Below, in pieces: positions 21,505-34,728 of a stretch of 64,000 nt of DNA (positions within the stretch are counted from its first letter, which is position 1; each line of letters begins with the position of its first letter). Made by a program: the position numbers and the translations under genes. The DNA comes from Rhynchopus sp. YZ270_cl-10 (Eukaryota > Euglenozoa > Diplonemea > Diplonemida > Diplonemidae). The stretch spans positions 709,501 through 773,500 of the forward strand of contig OZ037846.1 of NCBI GenBank assembly GCA_964035575.1, written 5' to 3'. Below the pieces are notes generated by a model. The model was not told the origin of the DNA, did not search any database, and saw nothing but the letters and a program-made list of their open reading frames with translations.

Positions 21505-21644
21505 CACGGTGGCCAGTTTGATGTGGGAGAGCGTCAAAAGTGGACGAAAATGCTGGTTGAGAACTGCTCCCCCGCGGGAGAGCGTACGCTCTCCCAAAAA
21601 ATGCCAAATTTTTTGACGCTTTCCCGCTCAAACTGGCCACCGTG
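21505..21644. mobile_element. CACTA-like MITE, CACGGTGGCCAG family, copy 2
   Basis: The arms CACGGTGGCCAGTTTGATG and CTCAAACTGGCCACCGTG form near-perfect inverted repeats, and TC flanks both ends as a 2-bp duplication. The interior matches copy 1 at 12722-12860 at roughly 90% identity, including the GGGAGAGCGTACGCTCTCCC centre. Confidence 0.7.
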
Positions 21645-22743
21645 TCTACAAACAAAACAAAGCATTTCAACGCATTCAACACATTGAGAGCATAGGTATA
21701 GGGATCAAAAAATGGTCCCATAAAAACAAACACAAAAAAATGCTTGTTAGATTACGTGCAGGGTTGGCCCTGAGTGATGCACCACCTTTTTCTTTGCGAA
21801 ATCAGTGATATCACTGATTTCAGGGGAGTAGGGGCAGAATAAACCACCTGGTCGAGGCTGTATTCGTACGTTCTGATGGATTTCTGATGTATTTTTGTTT
21901 CATTGTGTCGACAATCACTGTACGCAAGCTGGAGTAAAAATCTGTGCTCTGTGTTTTTTTTTTTTTTTTTTTTTGAAAATTTGGTTGTATTAGTGTAGCC
22001 ACCCTAGAGTGTGCTCCACTATTTTTTGTTATTTCACCCCCCTTTTATTTTGATAAATTGTGCAGTGCAGTTGCCTCGGATTGTGTTGCCACAGTTCGTG
22101 CAAATCTCCACTTTCTTTTTTTTTTGAAAACTTGGTTGTAGTGTAGACACCCGAGGATGAACTCCACTATAACACTATTTTTTTTTGTATTTTTTTCCCC
22201 GTTTTGTTATCAGAAATATATCAAAACACACCACAGCCACCGTCATGATATGACGCCCCTCCCCTCAGCGCGAAAAACGATAAAAAGAGGGGGGTAAAAA
22301 AAGCTAGTTTAAGACGAAGCATGTGTCTGGTTGCATGAAGAAAGAGATTAAATTTTAGATTTTTTTTAAAGAGCATTTTTCTGTTCACGAGAATAGATAG
22401 CTTTTGAGGGCAGAAACACATACTGCACAACGCACCTTTCGCCTGCTGGCAAAGCGGGCCATCCTATTAAAAACATGCCTTGAGGCAATGCAGTAAGGAT
22501 AAAAATCAATCATAAAATTGCACAAAAACACCCCCAACGGATGCATCAAACAAACACACATTTTTTTTTTTTTGCGAACGACGGAGCAAAAGTAAAAAAA
22601 GTAAAAAAAAAAAAGCGGTGAAGAGAGACGAGAAAGAGGAGGCTTAGTAAAACGATCAAAAACAAAAATACAACAACCACACTTATACTGAAAACCCTAT
22701 TCAGTGTTCCCCACTTTCTCGTCTCTCTTTTCCTCTTTTCTTT

Positions 22744-23691
22744 TCATTGACTAGAATCGGAGTGAACAAACCTGCACTGAATCCCAAATGTACACGTCTT
22801 TGGGTAGTTTCTGCAGGGAATGACAGAACGCTTCATGTACCCCTTGATGTGTTCGAAAGGGCACGTAGCTCCGTTTTTGCAGCCTTTTGGTGCATTAAAG
22901 AAGGTGCAGGGGGTTTTTGCTGATTTACCTGACTTTCGTGGCACGCTGACACCCGCACTCCCTGTACGCACCCCTGCCTTCCCCTGCGGCAACTGTGCAG
23001 GCGCCACTGCCACCGGCCCAGCCGCTGCCTGAGGCAACACCTCCACCTGACCATACCCCTGCATCGGTGCAGGCACCTGCCCCACCTGCGGAGGATACGC
23101 TACCACACCCATCTGTCCACCCACCTGAGGCTGCGGCAGAGGCTGCAACGGAGACACCATCGGCATCTGCCCCATCTGCCCCAACTGCTGTACCTGCCCC
23201 TGCCCCTGCTGTACCTGCGGGACCTGCTGACCCTGCACCTGCTGCACCCCCATAGGGGCCATAGGCTGGGCCACCTGAGGCTGCTGCTGCTGCATGACTC
23301 CCTGGCCGTTCAAAGGAAGCTGCTGCAGCTGAGGGACACCCAGCTGGGGTTGTCCGAGGGGGGGCTGTGGCATCATAGGGAACTGAGGCATACTCATGTT
23401 GAGGGGAAGCGGGGCGGGGGGCTGCTGCTGGTGCAGCTGCTGCTGCTGCTGCGGGAGCTGGTGCTGTTGTTGTTGCTGTTGCGGCATCTGCTGGAGTTGC
23501 TGTGGTTGCTGCTGCTGCATCCCCACCCCCATATTCATCGGAAGCTGCGGAACGACCCCACCTCCATTCAGAGGGGTCGGAGCGAGAGCGGATAGGGGCT
23601 GTGTCTGAAGAGGTTGTTGTTGTTGTTGCTGTTGCTGCTGCACGACAGGCTGTTGCATCGGATAGCCTTGCGGGACAGTCATTGTTGCCAT
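22744..23691 (-). CDS. Q-rich protein with C-terminal tandem CCCH zinc fingers (315 aa)
   Basis: Probable RNA-binding protein. Residues 1-240 are a low-complexity Gln/Pro/Met/Val region with poly-Q tracts encoded mostly by CAG and CAA; such regions often drive condensate formation or recruit partners. Residues 241-258 are basic (RKSGKSAK). Finger 1 is C262-x8-C271-x5-C277-x3-H281 and finger 2 is C293-x6-C300-x5-C306-x3-H310, five residues before the stop. The finger pair resembles the 61-aa protein at 1002-1187, suggesting a family in which the low-complexity part was gained or lost. No intron is required. The first Met (MATMTVPQGY) follows an A-rich leader and is the likely start. The RNA target cannot be told from sequence. 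Confidence 0.82.
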   Translation of the reverse strand: MATMTVPQGYPMQQPVVQQQQQQQQQPLQTQPLSALAPTPLNGGGVVPQLPMNMGVGMQQQQPQQLQQMPQQQQQQHQLPQQQQQLHQQQPPAPLPLNMSMPQFPMMPQPPLGQPQLGVPQLQQLPLNGQGVMQQQQPQVAQPMAPMGVQQVQGQQVPQVQQGQGQVQQLGQMGQMPMVSPLQPLPQPQVGGQMGVVAYPPQVGQVPAPMQGYGQVEVLPQAAAGPVAVAPAQLPQGKAGVRTGSAGVSVPRKSGKSAKTPCTFFNAPKGCKNGATCPFEHIKGYMKRSVIPCRNYPKTCTFGIQCRFVHSDSSQ

Positions 23692-25313
23692 ATTTTGTTC
23701 TATTTTATTTTTTATTTTTTTTGTGTCAAACCCTGTAGAAAAGAGTGTTTAACCAAGCTATATAGTACCTGAAGCGTGAGGCATGAGGATGGGGAAGAAA
23801 AAGGTCCTTTTTTTTTTTTTTTGAAAACTCAGATCTGTATTTGGGAATTACTCACTTCATTTTCCCCCCCTTTTCCCCTTTTTTCTTTTTTTTTTTTTTT
23901 TTTGAAAATAAACTGGTTCTTCTTATCTCTTTTGCACATAAAGGTGGTTCTTTAAAGAGAAATTGGAAGTACATAAAAGAAGAGAAAAATAAAAACAGAC
24001 TCCGAAGTGGGCATAATTTCCACTCCACAAAAAAAAAAAATCTTTTTTTTTTCTTTGAATAAAACCAAGCCTCACAGTTCTTAGTCATTCAAAAAAGTAT
24101 AAAAATAAAAAAAGATTTTGTAAGATGAACCTAAGCCTCTCGTTGCTTAGCCACCTTTAAAAACAAAAAATAAAACAACAGATGCTCACAGCATGCTGAA
24201 GCGTTTTTAACCCCCCCCAAAAAAAAATCCCCTGATCATTCACACAAAAAAAACTCACCTTTTTTCCCCCCTTTACTCTTTACGGGCATTATTTGTTTTT
24301 TTTTTTTTTAAACTTGGTTGTATTAGTGTAGACACCTCGAAGATGAGCTACACTGTACTATTTTGTTTAGTTGCTGTTGTGTCGACAATCGACGAAGTAC
24401 CCACCTCGATGGGATTTTCTGTACAATAATTCACTGCAAAAAATAAACAAATGCAGTGGTGATGGTTTCGATGCCTCTTTTTTTTTGCTATATTTTATGA
24501 TTACAAAAACACTCCTTTTTTTTCCGCATCTGTCTGTGCAAAGCTCTGCATTACAAAAAAAAAAGGGGGGTATTTCAAAAATAGTGAAAAGTTACTCACC
24601 TCTCCAAACCAATTATTGGAACATATTTTCGCTATCCACCTAAAGAGAAAAAAACTTGAAAGATGAACGTGTCTCGTGCACACACATCTGTTGGGGGGTG
24701 GAAAAAAAAAGGGAAAAAAAAAAATGATACCACACAATCCTCCTACAATGCAAACAGAACAGAGACAAAAAAAAAAAAAACAAAAAGGCTTATAAGATGA
24801 ACCTATACCTCTCGTGTATTTCCACCTTTTAAAAAAACACATGGGGCACACCCTGTTTTTTTTTTTTTTTTTTTTTTCCTTTTTTTTTTTTTTTTGCAAA
24901 AGCGTGCGGATAAAAGAAAGAAAAGAAAAGAAAAAATGAACTCTCTACCTGGCTTTTTACACACAGTACGTATAGTCTGTGCTTCCTCCCTGAAAGATGA
25001 TCCCCAAACAAAAAAAAACCCCCCAACCCCTTAAAAATATAGGGTTGCCAAAGAAGAAGAAAAAAGAAAAAAAACTACAGCAAAAAAAAAGAGGCGGCAA
25101 AGTTACAAAGAGGTCTCCACCCTCTTCTTTTGTTGCTGTGTCACGCCCTTATCGCACTTCCCCCCACCCCTTTGGTGGGGCAACTAGGGTCTTTTGTTAG
25201 TGTCATTGTTTAGTGCAGATATCCTAAGCACATCGCTCTATGTAGGTGTAAAGGAACATTGTGCCACATGCCACATGCCTCATGCCTCATGCCACATGCC
25301 ATGTGGTGACATT
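23692..25313. other. Gene-free A/T-rich interval
   Basis: No gene is supported. F2 copies (24108, 24785), an F1 copy (24309-24362, whose AGTGTAG/CTACACT stem is fully paired) and an F2-like CTCTCGTGCACACAC copy (24650) are visible. At 25260-25308, just 3' of the helicase stop, GGCATGTG/GGCATGAG words are tandemly repeated on the minus strand, within the presumed 3' untranslated region. Confidence 0.45.
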
Positions 25314-28799
<3,486 letters not shown>

Positions 28800-29828
28800 C
28801 GTTGTGATGTGCCAAGATGTCTTGGTGTATGTGGTGTGTTGTGTGGCTGGATGGGGGTGGTGGTGGTGGTGGTTTGGAGCGATTGGAAGCGAGGTGGGGG
28901 GGTGGCTTGAACAAAAAGGGTGCTGCATGTGCTATTTTTTGTACAATGCTAAAGAAGAGCTCTTCGAAAGGTAAAAATAGCAGGACACAGTGGTTTTCAT
29001 TTGATTGACACAAATCCTCCTGTTTGAGGGATGATTTGGCGTGCACGGTAATACTATTTTTCTCCTTTTAAAGGAAGCTTTGTAGAAATATGGAAAAGCA
29101 TATTTCAGATCTTTACATGTAAAAAGAATGTAGGGGGTGAAAAAAAAAAGCTCAAAGGGAAACAACAAGGAATATTTGTAAGAATGAACCTGCCTCTCGG
29201 GTGCATGGCCATCGTTACAAAAGAATGTTTTGAGGGGGGGTGAAAGGGTTCGCTGTGGACACAAATCAAAAAGAAAAAGATTGACTTGAAATCTCACGAC
29301 AGTGTACCTAGACAGTGTACATGACCGGTGCACCGGGACCAAAAGCGGGGAAGGAGGGGGGTGTGTTTTGAATAGTCTTGTGATGATTATCATCAATTCC
29401 AGGCAACCGCAGGTGTATAGACGAAAACCGGGGATTGCAAAGATAGGTTATTTCATATACATTCTTTTCTAAACGAAAAGAAGGCATAGAGGGTGCGAAA
29501 AATGTACCCTTGCTTAAAGATAAGTTGCAAGATGAAAATGCCCCCCGCATGCATTGCACATCTGCCAGAAGAAAAAATGACAAAACAAACGATTAAAAAA
29601 AGAGGAATCGGTCTCGAGAATCGGGGAAGGTCACTTTTTAGGGCACTTTTCGAAGGTCACTTCGAAGTGAGCTTCGGATTTCAAAAAAAATAAAAAAGGT
29701 CACTTCAGAAGTGGTAAAAGTTACCACTCTTAGGACCCCTGCTCGAGAATCAACACTTATCTTTTTAAAAAATCATAACAAAAGAGATTGTTTCATATAC
29801 ATTCTTTTTCTAAAAGAGAGTACAGTGG
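28800..29828. other. Upstream region of the helicase gene
   Basis: The leader of the helicase on the minus strand is CA-rich (CCACCACCACC, CACAACACACCACATACACC). Further out lie F7 (29001-29080), two F4 repeats (29450-29515 and 29788-29830) and an F2-like piece (29175). No promoter motif such as a TATA box could be assigned with confidence. No other gene is supported. Confidence 0.45.
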
Positions 29829-29869
29829 TGTGTTCCGGGGTATCGAAAAATACAAATTTTCATTTCAAT

Positions 29870-30062
29870 TCACAACTCTTCACAACTCTTCACAACTCTT
29901 CACAACTCTTCACAACTATTCACAACTCTTCACAAATTTTCACAAAAAACGTGTATGTGAAGAGTTGTGAAGAGTTGTGAAGAGTTGTGAAGAGTTGTGA
30001 AGAGTTGTGAAGAGTTGTGAAGAGCTGTGAAGAGTTGTGAAGAGTTGTGAAGAGTTGTGAAG
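29870..30062. repeat. Inverted pair of 10-bp minisatellites (TTCACAACTC)
   Basis: About eight units of TTCACAACTC (29870-29950) are followed by about eleven units of the reverse complement GAGTTGTGAA (29957-30062), so the stretch can fold into an ~80-bp hairpin. The same unit returns at 33518-33668 at the other end of the enclosing element. Units lack spacers, so this is not a CRISPR array. Confidence 0.85.
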
Positions 30063-30296
30063 TGGCGAAGTCTGGGTGGTGCCTGGGCACCCAGGTACCC
30101 AGGTAGGTACAGGACACCTTTTGGAGGACGTTGGTTGGCAACACAGGAGGTTCTATGTGCAAAAAGTGCCTAAAATGGTGCGGCTGACGGGACGATTTGG
30201 ACCCTTTTGGGCCATTCTTGGGCCATGTGTTTTTAGGTGTGTTTTTTTTTCAACTTTTTGACTTGGATTGCATTTTTGGGATCCCCGTGCAGTGGT

Positions 30297-31138
30297 CATA
30301 CTTGGACCGCCCGAAAAAAATTTCGGGCGAATTCGGGCGGATTTTTCGGGCGCGGGTCCCGAGCGCCCGAAATATATTTCGGGCGTTTTAAAGGGAATTT
30401 AAAGGGAATTTATACGTAATTCGGGCGAATTCGGGCGCACAATCGGTGCACTGGAGTATCTTATGTGTGCTGGGAAGCATGCCACCAGTGTAAAAATCTT
30501 ACGCTTTATTTGAAAGATTGGCACAAAATTTGCTCAAAGAAAAAAAAAATTGAGCAAAAAGTCCTAGTAGAACCCAACTTATATGAGTACAGCTCTGTTA
30601 GCAGCCACGTATAAAACCGATTTCCCTAACAATTGACACTAAAATACTACTAAAAACGTAAAAAGGCGATTTTTCACGTTTTTGGGCATCTCCTGAGCAA
30701 CTACAGTCCCGAAACACCCCGAGAATGGGTCAGAACCACCCTGTGACCCGAAAATTCACAAAAATTCACCCTGAAATACGAAAAAATGGTGAAACCCCGG
30801 TTCATAGTGTGTTTTGGGTGGGAATAAGCAAATGATAGTCAGAAAACCCGTGATTTGGTGGTGATTCCCAAAGTGCACTCAGGTGTACAAAAGTTTTCGA
30901 TTCTTGCTTATTTTGACAGATTTGACATCAAATATGTCCAAATATAAAAAGTTTTTTGCAAAAATGAATAGAACCCTACCTAGTCGGTTTTCACTAAGGA
31001 AAAAGCGCCCGAATCCGCCCGAAATCTGCATTTCGGGCTTCGGGCAAATTCGGGCGCACAAAATCGCCCGAAATCCGCCCCTAATCCGCCCGAAATCACC
31101 CGAAATGCCCGAAATATATTTCGGGCGGTCCAAGTATG
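30297..31138. mobile_element. CATAC-ended TIR element, TSD AGTGGT
   Basis: The ends CATACTTGGACCGCCCGAAA and its inverse (..CGGGCGGTCCAAGTATG) are flanked by AGTGGT on both sides (30291-30296, 31139-31144). The subterminal parts are arrays of CGAATTCGGGCGG and GCCCGAAAT words. Related repeats without the insertion (10075, 10235, 9418) read CAGTGGTGGGGTCAA through this point, which confirms the 6-bp duplication. No transposase. Superfamily unassigned. Confidence 0.78.
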
Positions 31139-31762
31139 AGTGGTGGGGCCGACGTTGAAAATTGGACAATTTTATGACCTCTTAAATTTCGGAAAATATG
31201 AGCCCGGTCACTAATAGGCGGCCCATTTTCGGTCAAAAATTGTCCCCAAAATCCGGAGTGTATTATTGACCTTTGTGGGCGACGAGACTGTCCTGTGTGA
31301 GGTTAACCTACAGGTTAATTCCATTATGGCGGTTGTTTTGCATCTCTCACACATGATGGATCGACGCACTGGTGAGTCCTTGGCGGTTACTTCGTCTCCT
31401 TTCGTCTTATCCGCCTTTTTGGTGGGGATTATCAAAGAAGTCAGCTAGAGAATTGTTGGTTCTCTCGGGGAGTGGGTGTGGGCAGAGATTTTGACAACGG
31501 GACCAGAAAACCATGTTTTTGGGCTCATCAAAATTCAATTTCCCCCTTCAGTTACCCTTATTTATCGCTCCCTCATTCACGGTTTTTTTACTTCCTGGGA
31601 ATAAAGTGACCAGCTGGGCCAACTGTGGCACCGTAGTTAACGGGATCAAAACGATATGCCGGGGCACGCCTTATGCCCGAAGGTGAACTGTCTGGCTCCT
31701 TGTTTTTAAACACCGGTTAAATATGCATTGCGCTCTAATCAGACTCTAATTAGAGCATTCGG

Positions 31763-32947
31763 CAGTACAGTACAGTACAGTACAGTACAGTACAGTACAG
31801 TACAGTACAGTACAGTACAGTACAGTACAGTACAGTACAGTACAGTACAGTACAGTACAGTACAGTACAGTACAGTACAGTACAGTACAGTACAGTACAG
31901 TACAGTACAGTACAGTACAGTACAGTACAGTACAGTACAGTACAGTACAGTACAGTACAGTACAGTACAGTACAGTACAGTACAGTACAGTACAGTACAG
32001 TACAGTACAGTACAGTACAGTACAGTACAGTACAGTACAGTACAGTACAGTACAGTACAGTACAGTACAGTACAGTACAGTACAGTACAGTACAGTACAG
32101 TACAGTACAGTACAGTACAGTACAGTACAGTACAGTACAGTACAGTACAGTACAGTACAGTACAGTACAGTACAGTACAGTACAGTACAGTACAGTACAG
32201 TACAGTACAGTACAGTACAGTACAGTACAGTACAGTACAGTACAGTACAGTACAGTACAGTACAGTACAGTACAGTACAGTACAGTACAGTACAGTACAG
32301 TACAGTACAGTACAGTACAGTACAGTACAGTACAGTACAGTACAGTACAGTACAGTACAGTACAGTACAGTACAGTACAGTACAGTACAGTACAGTACAG
32401 TACAGTACAGTACAGTACAGTACAGTACAGTACAGTACAGTACAGTACAGTACAGTACAGTACAGTACAGTACAGTACAGTACAGTACAGTACAGTACAG
32501 TACAGTACAGTACAGTACAGTACAGTACAGTACAGTACAGTACAGTACAGTACAGTACAGTACAGTACAGTACAGTACAGTACAGTACAGTACAGTACAG
32601 TACAGTACAGTACAGTACAGTACAGTACAGTACAGTACAGTACAGTACAGTACAGTACAGTACAGTACAGTACAGTACAGTACAGTACAGTACAGTACAG
32701 TACAGTACAGTACAGTACAGTACAGTACAGTACAGTACAGTACAGTACAGTACAGTACAGTACAGTACAGTACAGTACAGTACAGTACAGTACAGTACAG
32801 TACAGTACAGTACAGTACAGTACAGTACAGTACAGTACAGTACAGTACAGTACAGTACAGTACAGTACAGTACAGTACAGTACAGTACAGTACAGTACAG
32901 TACAGTACAGTACAGTACAGTACAGTACAGTACAGTACAGTACAGTA
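31763..32947. repeat. 5-bp microsatellite (CAGTA)n, about 237 copies
   Basis: An uninterrupted array of CAGTA, nearly 1.2 kb without visible variants. Open frames run through it on both strands only because the unit lacks stops. Perfect homogeneity over this length suggests very recent expansion or gene-conversion-like turnover; assembly length may be inexact. Confidence 0.95.
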
Positions 32948-33774
32948 GTCCTGTCGGGTGGTGTACCATTTTTTTCCCCAGAGCAACTTAGGTGTAATTG
33001 TGGTTAATTGTGTGTACGTGTGTTTGATAACTAGTGGGGGTAATTCTTGCTCAGAATATGGCCCCAACGTGTACGTGTGTGTACTTGTGCTGAAAGTGTG
33101 CTGAAATTGTGCCTAATATAGGCATAGTTCAGGTGAGTATGGTGCTAGTTGTGCCCAGCTGTGTTTTGAGTAAAACGGTACAAAAAACAGGGAAAAAAGT
33201 GGTAGTGCCACTGGTACAAAACTTTTCTAGCGAAGCCACAGTACGCAACATTTCGGGTAGAGCTGTGGGCTACCGCTCGTAATTTTTAGCTGCGTCGCAG
33301 GCTCACGGTACGCTACTTTCTTGAGAGTTGCGAACATGTTGAAAAAAAAAAAGGCAACAAACGAACACGCCGCGGACTTCCGTCGTCCTCCTCCGCACAG
33401 GGGGTGGGGTGGTACGGCCAGCTTGACCCAGGCTAGCTAGCCCTCTGCACAGCACACTTTACCTGACCAGTCCTGCAAAAAACCCTGGAAAAAAACACCC
33501 CCCTTTTTTTCCCTCCAATTCACAACTCTTCACAACTGTTCACAACTCTTCACAAATCTTCACAACATCTGTGTTTTTTTCATCCAAATTTTCATTTCAA
33601 TTCACAACTCTTCACAACTATTCACAACTCTTCACAACTCTTCACAATTCTTCACAATTCTTCACAAAAAAATGGCCAAAAATTATGTTGTGAAAATTTG
33701 TGAAAACTTGTGAAAACTTGTGAAGATTGGTGAAGATTGGTGAAAATTTGTATTTTCCGATACCCCGGAACACA

Positions 33775-34728
33775 CCAAGTACAGTAATCAACATTGCGTG
33801 GTGTTCATACTGAAGCGACAAAAAAAAATGCAAAAAAAATGCAAATAAAAATAAAATGTGGGAAGGGCTCGTTTAATGCGAAAGGGAAAATAGAGTAACA
33901 TCTTTTGCTGCAAAGATGAAGGCCTCACAAGCTATTCATTCAAACAGTTGATGAGACGCACCCTCAGCATCTGCACTGAGGCATCTTTCAAAAAGAAGGT
34001 TCACATGAAATACAAAGCCCTCCCTTGAACAGTGTACCTCAGGCATTGACACTGAGGCATCTTTCAAAAGAAAGAAACGGGGGAGGTGGCCAGCATTACT
34101 CAAAAACGAACTGTATAAAGACACCTGAAATTAGTTAGTTCGGTGTATTCAAGGTTCTAAGAGTGATAGGATAAAAAGATTATATTCACATACTTTCAGT
34201 TCACAGAATTGAAAGTATAAAAAGATAACACGAGAGTAGTGTTTAGCATTTAATTTAGCAAAAAAGACGGAAAAGGGCCGTGTAGCTTCGTGGCAACAGC
34301 TGCTTATGGCCATCCAGAGAGCATAGACCGTGAAACATACATAAAAAGTGATGTGTCCCACGCGTGAGTCAATACCCTAAAGAAAGCGTTGCAAATCAAG
34401 AAAGGGACGGAAATATATAATTGACAACAATTGGTTGTCCAGGGGTCAACAAGGTTAACGCGTGGACACTGTCGATTAGAGTCAAAACAGGATATCACTC
34501 ATGTCGGTACATTGTACCATGAAAATACATGAGAGATGTAGGTGACAAAGATGCAAGAATTATTTCATATACATTCTTTTATGAAAGAAGCAAAAAGCAG
34601 ATCTGCACATAGACTATCGATCGCAGACATTCATTTAGTTCATCACAAAAGAGAATGAAATAATAAAAGCATAAATTGAAATAATCAAAATAGTATTCTT
34701 ACAGAGGCATCACAGCAGAAGCATTCGC
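33775..34728. other. Gene-free interval before the repeat-protein gene
   Basis: No gene is supported. AGATGAAGGCCTCACAAGC (33913) and an F4 repeat (34560-34590) are present, along with two related units holding CACTGAGGCATCTTTCAAAA (33975 and 34048), each starting near CCTCAG(C/G)CAT. The 3' end of the gene at 34729 lies immediately to the right. Confidence 0.4.

Larger units (their letters stand above)
19175..22743. other. Gene-free repeat field between hAT element and CCCH gene
   Basis: No gene is supported. It contains F1 copies (19320, 19898, 21975, 22124), F3 (19834), F4 (19666-19735, TTCATATACATTCTTTTTCT..), F2 (20418), F5 (20598, 21288), F6 (21667), a GTAAAAATGTTGG MITE (19635-19777), a CACCTG palindrome (21119-21200) and a CACTA-like MITE (21505-21644). 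An ~80-bp unit at 20501-20579 with a CAAATCCTCC..GAGGGATGATTTG hairpin is repeated almost exactly at 29001-29080. Confidence 0.5.
29829..33774. mobile_element. 3.9-kb TIR element with subterminal 10-bp arrays
   Basis: The TIRs are GGTGTGTTCCGGGGTATCG..AAATACAAATTTTC on the left and the inverse ending CCCCGGAACACACC on the right. AGTACAG flanks both sides, a 7-bp duplication (8 of 9 if nine are counted). Just inside each TIR are arrays of TTCACAACTC: direct then inverted at 29870-30062 on the left, and 33518-33668 followed by inverted TGTGAAAACT-type units at 33684-33750 on the right. The interior has absorbed a CATAC element (30297-31138), a pentanucleotide satellite (31763-32947) and a hairpin (33037-33066). 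A 60-codon open stretch at 31266-31448 is unrecognised. No transposase is visible; MULE-like affinity is possible but unproven. Confidence 0.6.

Noticed and set aside
29870-30062. CRISPR-like array
   Set aside because: Units are contiguous 10-bp repeats without spacers, in a eukaryotic context.
31728-33067. Very long open frames on both strands (over 400 codons)
   Set aside because: They lie in the (CAGTA)n microsatellite, whose unit has no stop in several frames; no start context, no domain.
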